DNA from: Dugong dugon
Taxonomy: Eukaryota; Chordata; Mammalia; Sirenia; Dugongidae
DNA: 64,000 nt
Reading direction: 5' to 3'
Assembly (NCBI GenBank): GCA_030035585.1
Contig: CM057469.1
Coordinates: forward strand, 113,128,650 to 113,192,649
In this document: in pieces, positions 11,291-22,888 of the stretch
How positions within the stretch are numbered: position 1 is the first letter of the stretch
Layout: each line of letters starts with the position of its first letter
The notes under the pieces: generated by a model
The model's input: only the letters and a program-made list of their open reading frames with translations
The model's database searches: none
What the model was told of the DNA's origin: nothing
Made by a program: the position numbers and the translations under genes

Positions 11291-11744
11291 ACCCTTCCCT
11301 CCCCAAAAATAAATAGAACAATAGCTAAAATAGCGGTTTCCACTTGGAGAGGGGAGAGGGTGATTGGTGAGAGCGTGGTATTTGGTTGCATAATCAGGAC
11401 TACCCAGGCAGCTTTTCAAAAATATTTGTCTAGCAACATCCTTCTACCCATCACGCTAACTCCTTAAACAAGCACCCTAAGATGAATCAAAATCAGCAGA
11501 AGGGAGAGAAAAGAGGTTAGGAGATGTATATTTTGAAAAATATTTTGTAATTAAAAAAATAATAAACCTGAAAAAGCTCCCTCTGGTTTGTGACTTGGAT
11601 TTATTCCACTTTCACTCTCTGATCCTGTCCTGCTTGAAATGCACTGCTTAGATGGATTCCAGGCAGGATGGGAAAAGCCCGAAGAACATGAAGACTTCAG
11701 TCCTTCATTCGTTCTTCATTGTCATGAAATAACAAATTCTTAGC
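11291..11744. other. No gene recognised
   Basis: The stretch 11390-11460 weakly resembles the arm of a MER5-type hAT element (CCAGGCAGCTTTTCAAAAAT), but not enough to call it. The rest is unassigned. Confidence 0.45.
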
Positions 11745-11975
11745 AATGGTTATAAGGCTTATAAGGCACCAGGCAATGAGTTGGATGTTTTCTAAACACC
11801 ATCTCACTGGGTGTTCACACACATACCATGAGATGAGTGTTTTACCCTCTAGTTTTACAGATAATGAATCTGAAGTTGAGACAGGTAACAAGTCTAAGAC
11901 CACACAGGCCATGAGTTGCAGTGTAGGAGCACAAAAATCCACCTTCTTCAAAACAATTACTTAACCACATGCCAA
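11745..11975 (-). repeat. MIR SINE
   Basis: Antisense MIR order: CACCAGGCAATGAG, then TTTTACAGATAATGAATCTGAAG, then AAGACCACACAGGCCATGAG, then the TTAACCACATGCC head. Ancient and diverged. Confidence 0.8.
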
Positions 11976-12060
11976 CTAAGCCCTACATATTCTTCAACAA
12001 AATATTTTATAGAGTCAAAAAACTCTCATCAGCTCACAGAAAGAAGCTGTATGAATACTA

Positions 12061-12259
12061 AAAACCAGTTGCTTTTGACTCGATTCTGACTCATGTGTAT
12101 CAGAGTAGAACTATGCTCCCTAGGGTTTTCAGTGGCTGATTTTCTTTTGGAAATAGATTGCCTGGTCTCTCTTCCAAGGTGCCTCTGGGTGAACCCAAAC
12201 TTCCCACTTTCCAATCAGCAGGCAAGAATGTCAACTCTTTGTTTTCACCACCCAGAGAT
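12061..12259 (-). repeat. AfroSINE, long/old form
   Basis: Carries the CATGTGTATCAGAGTAGAACTA variant and the head motif CACCACCCAGAGATT. This matches the older subfamily also seen at 10807-11007, 14238-14440 and 48378-48590. Confidence 0.85.
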
Positions 12260-12589
12260 TGCATGTAAATGTTAATAGATGTTAATTCCTATGTGAGTAC
12301 ATTGAGTTGTGCCATGTACTAGGTTAGGCTCAAAAGCTCACAGCCTGAATTAACAATAGAATATATTCCATTGGAGTTGTTAGATTTTATAGTATACTAC
12401 TATTATCTCGTTGTTTGTGCAATGATATAGTAGATAGATATTAGAAATTAATCAAGCTATTATTATTTCTCTTGCACTCTTCAATAATTACTATTTGCAT
12501 ATCAATTCTGTAAGATGAAATTTCTTGATTCATTTAAACAGCATGTGATATTCATCAATGCTTGTCCTTTACTTCAAATCTATTTCCCT
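12260..12589. other. No gene or repeat recognised
   Basis: AT-rich, no meaningful open frame. Confidence 0.5.
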
Positions 12590-12720
12590 TTTGGTTGTAA
12601 TCATTATTTATCCCGCAAACATTGATTAACTACCATGGGTGAGGCCATGGGCTAGGTGTAGAGAATCCCTCTATAATGGAAACATAGTCCTCTGCCTTCA
12701 AATAACTTGCATGCTCATGG
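12590..12720 (-). repeat. L2 LINE 3' end fragment
   Basis: Antisense L2 3' end: AAACATTGATTAACTACCATG, GGCTAGGTGTAGAGAATCC, then a degraded CTGCCTTCAAATAACTTGCATGC block. Confidence 0.6.
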
Positions 12721-13159
12721 GCGTAGTTAGGAAGGTAAAATGGCAACTGGAGGCAGCTAAATATATATTTTGCTTGCATTCCTCTAATAAGGTACTGTCA
12801 TTTTTTGGATCATGAGTTTAACTGGTACATTGAGTTCATATTGAAATAGGTTAGGTAGACAGAGGATTTTTAATTTGTCTTTAAAACATATTGCTATGTT
12901 TTCAGCTTTTGCTGTAGAGAAATGAATCAAGTTACCAGTTTCAATGTGATTTTCCTAGTATTTGTTTTATATTTATTTATTTACTGTTCAGGAGATTTTT
13001 AAAGACATTTGCAGTTTAATGTGGTTAGGAGCACCTGCTTTAGAGCCAAACAGACTAAGCAACTGGAAGGATAGGATTCATTCCCTGAGATGGGTGAGAT
13101 TGCATGAAAAGCATATGGGAACAAAAATCAGAAGTTTGTTTTTGGAAATGCTAGGTTTA
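12721..13159. other. No gene recognised
   Basis: AT-rich; a 66-codon frame at 12962-13162 has no family features. Confidence 0.45.
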
Positions 13160-13660
13160 TGATGACTATTAGACATTCAGATAAGCTAACCAGGAGAAAC
13201 TGGATAAATGAGTGTGAAGTTCCTGGGAGAACTCTGGGCTGGTAATACAAATTTAGGAGCATATAATATTTAAAATCTTGGGACCAAGTGTTAATAGAGC
13301 AGAGAAGGCGTAGGAAGACTAGCAGTCTAAAGACTCAGTGAAAGTGTCAGGCGTGGGGGAAGAGGAAGAAGGACCAGAAAAGAACATTTAGAAGGAGGAG
13401 CCAGTGAGCAAGGGGAGAACCAAAAGAGTGACATACCAGAAACCAAGTGAAGAAATCGCTTCAAAATGGAGAGAGTGGGAAATCAGGTCAAATGCTGATA
13501 GTTGGTTGAATAACATGGGGCTCTGCCAATGGATTTATGGGTGAGCTTGACAAGAGCAATTTTGTTGCAGGGGGTGAGAGCCTAACTGGAGTGAGTTCAA
13601 GATGGGAGGCAAGAAATTGAAGCAGTGAATATAGACAACACTTTTGAGTTGCATGACTTC
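13160..13660 (-). repeat. L2 LINE, reverse transcriptase part
   Basis: Antisense match to the L2 RT region. TACAAATTTAGGAGCATATAA is the complement of the RT active-site block, and CCAAGTGAAGAAATCG, TCAAATGCTGATAG and GACAAGAGCAATTTTG follow in the family order. Highly diverged. Confidence 0.65.
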
Positions 13661-14004
13661 ATCCATTAAAAGTTCAATGAGTGCAGTCAGAATTATTTTA
13701 GTTGGCTTATGCTAATGTGCAATAAAAGCACAGGCATCTTAGAAATGGAAACAGACCAGATGGATACTGTCTACTCATGTTGAGATCCGTGTTAGTTCCA
13801 TTGAGCTCAGTTATGACTCCCTAGTAACATCTCTCAAAATATACATTTCATGAAATTCTTATCAAAGTAAAAAGTATGGTTTATTAATTTTAATATATCT
13901 GAGCAAAAAGTCTTGTAACCTTTCTATATTATCCAGTTACAGTATATTTTTATCTTTATTTTATTACTCCTTATAATCAACAATAAATTCTCTTAAAAGA
14001 CAGC
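13661..14004. other. No gene recognised
   Basis: AT-rich single-copy-looking sequence. Confidence 0.45.
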
Positions 14005-14237
14005 ATGGTTTCATAGTGGTTAATAGCACAGGCTGTAGAGGTACACTGCCAGTGTTCAAATCTATGAGCTCTGAGACCCTGAGCAGGCTTCTTCTGCCCC
14101 AGATTTATCATAGGTAAATAAAGGTAATTACAATACTTTCTCATAGTATTGTCTCAGAGGTTACATGAGTTAATAAGACTAATACATAAAAAAAACTTAG
14201 AAGAGAGTCGAGCATATAGTAAATGCACAATATATAT
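14005..14237 (+). repeat. MIR SINE
   Basis: Nearly full order: ACAGCATGGTTTCATAGTGG, TTCAAATCTATGAGCTCTG, TACATGAGTTAATAAGAC, ending in the CATATAGTAAATGCACAATA 3' part. The AfroSINE that follows starts where MIR ends. Confidence 0.85.
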
Positions 14238-14440
14238 TAAGTAGGTGGTGCGAAGAGTTAACATGCTCAGTTACTAACTGGAGGTTGGAGTTTTGAGTCC
14301 ACCCAGAGGCACCTTGAAGAAAGCCCTGGTAATCTACTTCGGAAAATTCAGCCATTGAAATCTCTATCGAGTACAGTTCTTTTCTGACACACATGGGGTC
14401 ACCATGAGTTAGAATCAGCTTAACAGCAACTGGTGTTATT
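14238..14440 (+). repeat. AfroSINE, long/old form
   Basis: Head GTAGGTGGTGCGAAGAG, box B GGAGTTTTGAGTCC, CCCAGAGGCACCTTG variant, then CACACATGGGGTCACC and tail CAACTGGTG. Confidence 0.85.
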
Positions 14441-14694
14441 AGTATCAATCCATAAGATTTTTAAAATTATGATACTGATAGAGAATAAATTAGTAAATGA
14501 GGAACATGTAAGCTAGGCATTGAGGAGTTTGAAATAGAACTGAACTAATGTTAAATATTTTGCTTTAGAAGTTCAAAAGTTCTTTTCCCTTTTAATGTTC
14601 ATTTTGGGATTGTCATACTAATTTCAGAATCAGATATGTAATAGACTTGCAATAATGCATTAGTGCCCAGCCCTGTAATGTGGAGGGATGAAGA

Positions 14695-14820
14695 GCATTG
14701 TACAGCCTACCTCATAAAATACTTGTGAAAAATAAGGGCTATATCATATATAAAGTGTTTAGCACAGAGCTTTGGTTATAATAAACACTCAGATCTTGGC
14801 TATTATTGTTATGTTCTTCT
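14695..14820 (+). repeat. MIR SINE, 3' half
   Basis: CCTACCTCATAAAATACTTG, AAGTGTTTAGCACAGAGC and ATAAACACTCAGAT keep the MIR 3' order. Confidence 0.7.
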
Positions 14821-15019
14821 CTAGATGAGTTTTCCCTTGGTCTTAGTAACTCTATAACATTAGCTGTGGTATTGTGGCAGAGCCTGCCAACATACCTCCA
14901 GTACTGACGCTTCTTCTTTTCCTTTTGGTAATAGAACCTCTTGAGTTTTAGCTGGGGACCCATTTACCCAGCTGGAGGTTGCATTTACCATTTTCTCTTC
15001 AATTAAGTATGCTAAGAAA

Positions 15020-15298
15020 GAGCACTGGTGGCTCAATGGTTAAGCGCTCAGCTGCTAACGGAAAGGTCGGCGGTTCAAACCTATCAGTCTCTCTCCAGGA
15101 GAAAGGACCTGGTGACCTGTTCTTGTAAAGATTTCTGCTTAGGAAACTCTATGGCGAACCTATCAGTCTCTCGCCAGGAGAAAGGACCTGGTGACCTGTT
15201 CTTGTAAAGATTTCTGCTTAGGAAACTCTATGGGGCAGTTCTATTCTCCTATATGGTCGCTATGAGTTTGAATCGATCATTACGGCACACAACAACTA
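15020..15298 (+). repeat. AfroSINE with 79-bp internal tandem duplication
   Basis: Head GAGCACTGGTGGCTCAATGG and a good box B (CGGTTCAAACC). After box B, 15078-15156 is repeated directly at 15157-15235 with two mismatches. The element ends GGCACACAACAACTA, which is an RTE-like rather than a GGGTTT-type tail. Each duplicate unit carries the central long-form block. Confidence 0.92.
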
Positions 15299-15329
15299 CA
15301 TGTGACTAAGTTCTTGAATAAAAGATAGG

Positions 15330-15357
15330 AATATATATATACATATATTCATATATT
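15330..15357. repeat. (TA)n-rich simple sequence
   Basis: Runs of TATATA with TATACA and TATTCA units. Confidence 0.8.
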
Positions 15358-15487
15358 TCCAGACATGTAACTTAAAACAATTGGGCAGATGCATTTTTCT
15401 TTCTGTTTGCCCTTTTCCACACGCTGGGCATGATGGGCCATGCTAGTGAGCACCAGGGACAACGCAGAATAGGCCAAGGCCCTAGGA

Positions 15488-15673
15488 CAGTGGTTCCTAA
15501 AGTGTGATCCCCAAACCAGCATCATCAGCATTCCCTGGCAACTTGCTAGGAATGCAGATTTCCAGGTCCCATCACAGACTTGCTAATCAGAAACTCTGGG
15601 GGTGGGGCCCAGCAATCTGTTTTGACAAGCCCTCCAGGGGATTCTGGTACATGGTTACCTTTGAGAGTCACTG
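15488..15673 (+). mobile_element. MER20, non-autonomous hAT-Charlie element
   Basis: Full-length MER20. Termini are CAGTGGTTCC and the GAGTCACTG end; the interior has AAAGTGTGATCCCC, TCAGAAACTCTGGGGGTGG and GACAAGCCCTCCAGG. The flanks CCCTAGGA (15480-15487) and CCTTAGGG (15674-15681) are an 8-bp hAT-type TSD with two changes. Confidence 0.92.
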
Positions 15674-15681
15674 CCTTAGGG

Positions 15682-16227
15682 GATAAAAAAGCAACTAAGC
15701 AGAAGGACCCTGGGTCTCTGGATGACCTCACAGAGCAGAGCCAGTTGCTTTCCATGGGCACCCCCATTCTTACATGAGAGAAAAATGCATTTATATTTTG
15801 TTTGAGTCACTATATTTTTCTGAGTCTTTGTTGCAGCTGCTTAGCAGGTACTCTGATTAAATCTATAGTGTACTTTTTTGGTTTCTCAGTTTATAACCAG
15901 ACAACTTTAATAGGGAAATAGCAAGTAAAATTCTACTCAAATAGATATTAATAATCATACGTGATTTACAGAAGAGTAGGAAAAATTGATTGGCTTTCAA
16001 TTTGCTGTACCTACTAATCAAAAATATGCATAGAAACCCTCATAAACTCACTTAGAGACACACATTACACATAAAATTTTGTTACAGAAATATACTTCCC
16101 AGTAGTAAAATAATCCAGAAATAAATTGCATACAATCAGAATGATACTCACTTATATTTAAATATTTTAACAATTAATCATATCTTTTAACAGGGATTCA
16201 CATTCTTTTTTAATTCATTTGATTCAG
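15682..16227. other. No gene or repeat recognised
   Basis: AT-rich sequence between MER20 and the L2/L1 junction. Confidence 0.5.
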
Positions 16228-16273
16228 TGAAATTCAATAAAATTCAATAAATGTTTCTTAAGAGCAGATTATG
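16228..16273 (-). repeat. L2 LINE 3' end, left part (split by L1)
   Basis: ATTCAATAAATGTTTCTTAAG then AGAGCAGATTATG is a diverged antisense L2 end (TTATTGAGCACCTACTATG). It resumes at 23848-23945 on the far side of the L1. Confidence 0.7.
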
Positions 16274-17627
16274 GGAGGTGGACCAAGATGGTGGAATAGT
16301 CAGACACTTCCAGGGGACCCTCTTACAACAAAGACCCAAAAAAAACAAGTGAATCAATTATATATGGCAATCTGGGAGCCCTTAACATCAAAGGCAGAGC
16401 TGAGGAACTGGACTGAGTGGTAGGGGGAGGAAGAGACGGTTTAGAAGCAGCATGGAGTTGCCAGACCTGACCTGGCAAGAGCCTGAGCCCTTCAGGCCTG
16501 ATCAGCTCAGGGTTGAGTGGTGAAGCAGGCAAGCCGCGGTGCTCGGGAGGCATGTTTTCTGCACCAGGAAAGACCCAGCACCAGAGAGTCTACACAGACA
16601 CCCAGAACCAGTGAGAAGCAGCCTTATATCTGTGAAAGATAAGTACTTGCAGATAGCCTACCACGCAGTTCGAAAACACCCTTCTTAGGGAAAAAACTCT
16701 CTCCCATTTACCTCCCCACTCCCTGCTTTACACTGGGGCCTAGACCAGCTTCAGCAATTGCCAAGTCTCCTGGGCCAGAAATAGGATCCATCACACACCT
16801 GGAGCCATTCTCCCTGCCTTGGAGAATGAACAAATTAACAAACAGGGGAAAAAAATAAACTGCCAGCTCCCCTAAGCCAGGAACTCAGGGTAGGCACAGT
16901 TCCTTTGCCTAGGTACAGGCATAAGGGATCTACAGACTTTGAGTGCCTTTCCCCTTGCATAGATTTGTGTGGGCCCATTTCAAGAGTGTAGACCCTCACT
17001 ACTGCAGTACAACAGGGTATATACTGGAAGTCTAACTTCAACTGTTTTAGCTGTGAAGTGGCAGGTTCTTGACATTTGACACTGCTCTGTCCATTAAACA
17101 GGATCTTCACCAACCCACATCAGGGGCCTGAGGATGGATGGCTCCTCCCACACCACCTGGTGACCTACAATAGGGGCCCATGAATAAGAGGTGACCCCCA
17201 GTCCTTACAGCCAACAGCATTAGGTAGTCCAGCTGCAAAACCAACCCACCCACATGCTCTAGGGAACAAGGACACACCTTCCTCCCAGACACTCACGGGC
17301 AGCTGTCAGCCCCCTACCTTGCTCAGAGTGTGTCCCTCTGCTACAGCCAGATGCCTGTGCCTACACCGATCACCCATGCTTGTCTTGGACAGTAAGTGAG
17401 AGCATACACCACATACTTAGTGGCTATCTACCTGGGCACCTGAGCTGAATCCATATAGGAAGAGTGGGCAGACTCCTGAGCTCACACATCTAATAACAGA
17501 TCTAACCACTTGGTGGCAGGACATTAGAGCTTCAAAGGTGTCGATAATCAAACTAGCTTATCGAAACAAAACAAGAAGCTAGGACAAAATAAGCAAACAC
17601 GAAATAAACAAATATAATAACTCATTG
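16274..17627 (+). promoter_or_regulatory. L1 5'UTR with internal promoter and YY1-like site
   Basis: Of all elements here, only this L1 has its extreme 5' end. CAAGATGGTGG at 16284-16294 sits about 11 nt from the start, the same place and nearly the same sequence as the YY1 site that positions human L1 transcription (CCAAGATGGCCGAATAG). The next bases, GAATAGTCAGACAC, also resemble the human start. GC content is higher than in the surroundings. A promoter role is inferred from homology. Confidence 0.7.
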
Positions 17628-18600
17628 ATGGCTCGGAGACAACAGTCAATATCAAATCACATAAAGAGGCAATCCATGATGGCTTCAGCAAGCTCCCAAA
17701 ATAAAGAATCTAGAAATTTTCCACAGGAGGAAAATTTCTTGGAATTACCAGAGGCAAAATACAAAAGATTAATATACCGAACTCTTCAAGAAATTAGGAA
17801 GGAAATGAAGCAAAAGGCAGAACATGCAATAGAGGAAATTAAAAAGATTAGAGAAAAGCATAATGACAAATTTAACAGGCTGCAAGAATCCATAGAGAGA
17901 CAACAGGCAGAAGTCCAGAAGATTAACAATAAAATTTCAGAATTAGACAACTCAATAGAAAGTCATCAGAGCAGAATTGAGGCAATGGAAGTCAGAATTA
18001 GTGAGACTGAACATAAAGCACTTGACACCAAATCATTTGAGGAAAAATCAGGTAAAAGGATTTAAAAAAATGAAGAAACCCTAAGAATTACGTGTGACTC
18101 TATCAAGAGGAATAACCTACGAGTGTCTGGAGTACCAGAAAGGGGAGCGGGGGTGGAAAACAAAAAATATAGAGAGAATTGTTGAAGATTTGTTGGCAGA
18201 AAACGTCCCTGGTACTGTGAAAGATGACAAGGTATCTATTCAAGATGCTCATTGAACCCCACATAAGTTAGATCCCAAAAGAAAGTCACCAAGACGTACT
18301 ATAATCAAACTTGCTAAAACCAAAGATAAAGAGAGAATTTTAAGATCTGCTAGGGATAAAGGAAAAGTCATCTACAAAGGAGAGTCAATAAGAATAAGCT
18401 CGGACTACTCAGCAGAAACCATGCAGGCAAGAAGACAATGGGATGACGTACATAAAGCCTTGAAGGGAAAAAACCTGCCAGCCAAGAAATGTATATCCAG
18501 CAAAACTGTCTCTCAAATATGACGGTGAAATTAGGGCATTTCCAGATAAACAGAAGTTCAGGGTGCAAAACCCAAACAAAAATGACAAGAAATACTAAAT
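17628..18600 (+). pseudogene. L1 ORF1 (RNA-binding chaperone), decayed
   Basis: ATG at 17628 (MARRQQSISNHIKRQ). Residues about 30-145 form a coiled coil with charged heptads (EEIKKIREKHNDKF, SIERQQAEVQKINNKISEL), as in the ORF1p trimer stalk. The frame stops at 18065 by a shift in an A-run. Just after, in another frame, is the RRM start NNLRVSGVPE (18111-18140). The C-terminal domain follows: SPRRTIIKLAKTKDKERIL, then KGKVIYKGE, SAETMQARRQWDDV, and finally YPAKLSLKYDGEIRAFPDKQ near 18490-18550. Domain order and length fit ORF1p of about 330 residues. At least three frame changes make it non-functional. Confidence 0.88.
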
Positions 18601-19069
18601 GGAGTCCTCCAGATAGAAAATCAGTAACATCAGATAACAACCCAAGACTAGAACACAGGACAGAGCAACTAGATATCAACCCAGATAGGGAAGTCACAAA
18701 AGTAAATCAAAGCTAAAACACTGAAAATAGGGAAACATATGTCAATATGTAAAAGATGATAACATTAAAATGAAAAAGAGGGACTTAAAAAATGTAGACA
18801 TAGATTTTTCATAGGGAGAGAAAGTCAAGGGGATATAAAGAAATAAAAGACTGGTATAAACTTAGAAAAATAGGGGTAAATATTAAGGTAACCACAAAGG
18901 AAACTAACAATCCTACAAGTCAAAATAAAAAACCTAGAAAAATATAGACTCAGCAAACACAAAATCAACAACAATGAAAAAGATTAAAATATATAAAGAA
19001 AAACAGCTCAGCACCGAAAATTAAGCAGAACAAAGAAAGTGTGAACAATACACAAAAAAAGACATCAAA

Positions 19070-22000
19070 ATGATAGCACTAAACTCATACCTATTAATAA
19101 TTACACTGAATGTAAATGGACTAAATGCACCAATAAAGAGACAGAGAGTGGCAGATTGTATAAAAAAACACCATCCATCTATATGCTGCTTACAAGAGAC
19201 ATACCTTAGACTCAAAGACACAAACACACTAAAACAAAGGATGGAAAAAATTTGTCAAGCAAACAACATTCAAAAAAGAGCAGAAGTGGCAATATTAATC
19301 TCTGACAAAATAGACTTTAAAGTAAAATCCACCAAAAAGGATAAGGAAGGACGCTATATAATGATTAAAGTGTCAATACACCAGGAGTGCATAACTTTAA
19401 TAAATATTTATGCACCCAACAACAGGGCTCCAAAATACATAAAACAAACTCTAACAGCACTGAAAAGAGAGATAGACAGCTCCACAACAGTAGTAGGAGA
19501 CATCAATATGCCATTGTTGGTGAAGGACAGAACATCCAGAAAGAAGCTCAACAAAGACACGAAAGAGCTAAATGCTACAATCAACCAACTTGATCTAATA
19601 GACGTATACCAAACACTCCACCCAACAGCAGCCAAGTATACTTCCTTTTCCAATGCACATGGAACATTCTCCGGAATAAACCACATATTAGGCCATAAAG
19701 CAAGCCTGAACATAATCCAAAGCATCGAAATATTGCAAAGCATCTGTTCTGACTATAAAGCCATAAAAGTAGAAATCAACAACAGAAAAAGCAAGGAAAA
19801 AAATCAAACACATGGAAACTGAACAACACCTTGCTCAAAAACTACTGGGTTATAGAAGAAATTAAGGATGGAATAAAGAAATGCATAGAATCAAATGAGA
19901 AATGAAAACACATGCTACCAGAACCTTTGGGACAGAGCAAAAGCAGTGCTCAGAGGTCAGTTTATTGCAATAAATGCACACATCTAACAAGAAGAAAGGG
20001 CCATAATCAAAACATTAATTCTACAACTGGAAAAGTAGAGAGCAGCAAAAGAAGCCCTCAGGTGCCAGAAAAAAGGAAATAATAAAAATTAGAACAGAAT
20101 TAAATGAAATAGAGAATAGAAAACCAATTGAAAGCATTAACAAGACCAAAAGCTGGTTATTTGAAAAGATCAACAAAATTGATAAACCAATGGCCAAACT
20201 GACAAAAGAAAAACAGGAGAGGAAGCAAATAACCCATATAAGAAATGAGTTGGGTGATACCGCAACAGACCCAACTGAAATTGAAAGAATTATGACAGAA
20301 TACTATGAAAAATTGTACTCTAACAAATTTGAAAACCTAGAGGAAACGGACAAATTTCTAGAAACTCACTGCCTACCTAAACTAACACAAGCAGAGGTAG
20401 AACAATTAAATAAACCCATAACAAAAGAAGAGATTGAAAAGGTAATTAAAAAACTCCCAACAAAAAAAAAAGCCCTGGCCTGGATGTCTTCACTGGAGAA
20501 TTCTACCAAACCTTCAGAGAAGAGTTAACACCACTACTATTAAAGGTATTTCAGAGCATAGAAAAGGATGGAATACTCCCAAACTCATTTTATGAAGCCA
20601 GCATAACCCTGATACCAAAACCAGTAAAGACACCACAAAAAAAGAAAATTACAGACCAATATTCCTCATGGCATTGGCGCAAAAATCCTCAACAAAATTC
20701 TAGCCAATAGAATTCAACAACATATCAAAAAAAAAAAAAAAAATCACCATGATCAAGTAGGATTTATACCAGGTATGCAGGGATGGTTCAACATTAGAAA
20801 AAGAGTCAATGCAATACATCATGTAAATAAAACAAAAGACAAGAACCACATGATCTTATCAATCGATGAAGAAAAGGCATTTGACAAAGTCCAACACCCA
20901 TTCACGAGAAAAACTCTTAACAGACTAGGTATAGAAGGGAAATTCCTCAGTACAGTTAAGGGTATCTATACAAAGCCAACAGCCACCATCATCCTAAATG
21001 AAGAGAGTCTGAAAGCATTCCCCTAGAGAACAGGAATCAGACAAGGATGCCCTTTATCACCACTCTTATTCAACATTGTGCTGGAGGTCCTAGCCAGCAC
21101 AATTAGGCTAAAAAAGAAATAAAGGCATCCAAATTGGTAGGGAAGAAGTCAAAGAATCTCTATTTGCAGATGATATGATCTTATACACAGAAAACCCCAA
21201 AGAATCCACACAAAAACTACTGGAACTAACAGAAGATTTCAGCAAAGTTTCAGGATACAAGATAAACATACAAAAATCAACTGGATTCCTTTACACCAAC
21301 AAAGAGAACCTCGAAGAGGAAATCACCAAATCAATACCATTTACAATAGATGCCAAGAAGATAAAATACTTAGTAATAAATCTAACCAGAGATGTAAAAG
21401 ACCTATACAATGAAAATTACAAGACACTACTGCAAGAAACCAAAAGAGACCTGCGTAAGTGGAAAAACATAGCTTGCTCATGGATAGGAAGACTCAACAT
21501 TGTGAAAATGTCAGTTCTACACAAAGAAATCTACAGATACAATGCAATCCTGATCCAGATTCCACCACATTTTTTAATGAGATGGAGAAACAAATTACCG
21601 ACTTCATATGGAAAAAGAAGAGTCCCTGAATAAATAAAGCATTACTTGAGAAGAAGAACAAAGTGGGAGGCCTCACACTACCTGATTTTAGAATGTATTA
21701 TACCACCACAGTAGTCAAAACAGCCTGGTACTGGTACAACAACAGATACATAGATCAATGGAATAGAATTGAGAAACCAGACATAAATTCATCCACCTAT
21801 GAGCAGCTGATATTTGACAAAGGCCCAAAGTCTGTTAATTGGGGAAAAGACAGCCTCTCTAACAAACAGCGCTGGAATAACTGGATATCGGTCTGCAAAA
21901 AACTGAAACAAGACCCATACCGCACACCATGCACAAAAACTAACTCAAAATGGATCAAAGACTTAAATGTAAAATTGATAACGATAAAGATCATGGAGGA

Positions 22001-22888
22001 AAAAATAGGGATAATGCTAGGAGCCCTAATACATGGCATAAACCCAATATGAACCATAAGTAACAATGCACAAGCACCAGAAGAGAGACTAGATAACTGG
22101 GAGCTCCTAAATATCCAACACTTATGCTCATCAAAAGACTTCACCAAAAGGGTATAAAGACAACCTACAGACTGTGACAAAATTTTTGGCTATGACAAGT
22201 CCAATCAGCATCTAATCTCTAAAATCTACAAGATACCGCAAAACCTCAACAGCAAAAAGACAAATAACCCAATTAAAAAATGGGCAAAGGATATGAACAG
22301 GCACTTCACCAAAGAAGATATTCAGGCAGCAAAAAGACACATAAGGAAATGCTCACAATCATTAGCCATTAGAAAAATGCAGATCAAAACTGCAATGAGG
22401 TATCATCTCCCCACAAAAAGGCTAGCATTAATCCAAAAACACAAAATAACAAATGCCAGAGAGGTTGTGGAGAGACTAGAACACTTATACACTGTTAGTA
22501 GGAATGCAAAATGGTACAACCACTTTGGAAATAGATTTGACGCTTCCTTAAAAAGCTAGAAACAGAAGTACCATATGATCCAGCTATGCCACTCCTTGGA
22601 ATATATCCTAGAGAAATAAGAGCCATCACACTAATAGATATTTGCACACCCATGTTCATTGCAGCACTATTCACAATAGCAAAAAGGTGGAAACAACCTA
22701 GGTGCCCATCAATGGACGAATGGATAAATAAATTATGGTATATCCACACAATGGAATACTACACAATGACAAAGAACAATGGCGAAGCTCTGAAACATCT
22801 TATAACATGGAGGAAGCTGAAGGTCATTATGCTGAGTGAATTTAGTCAGTCACAGAAGGACAAATATTACGTAAGACCACTATTATAA
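19070..22888 (+). pseudogene. L1 ORF2 (endonuclease and reverse transcriptase), decayed
   Basis: ATG at 19070; the span of 3819 bp would give about 1273 residues, the normal ORF2p size. Endonuclease: LNVNGLN, CLQETY (catalytic Glu), INIYAPN and GDINMP. In the last motif, SGINHILGH, the catalytic Asp of the usual IDH is Asn (codon 19678-19680), so the nuclease would be weak or dead. A shift ends this frame at 19822. [10 protein letters not shown], then a break at an A-run near 20461; [11 protein letters not shown] near 20870-20900; FADDM with the two catalytic Asp at 21163-21174; IDAKKIKYL follows. C-terminal part includes the [11 protein letters not shown] and [11 protein letters not shown] blocks and ends RPLL at 22888. 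Confidence 0.92.

Noticed and set aside
11390-11460. MER5-type hAT arm
   Set aside because: Only one short block resembles the family; no terminal repeats or TSD seen.
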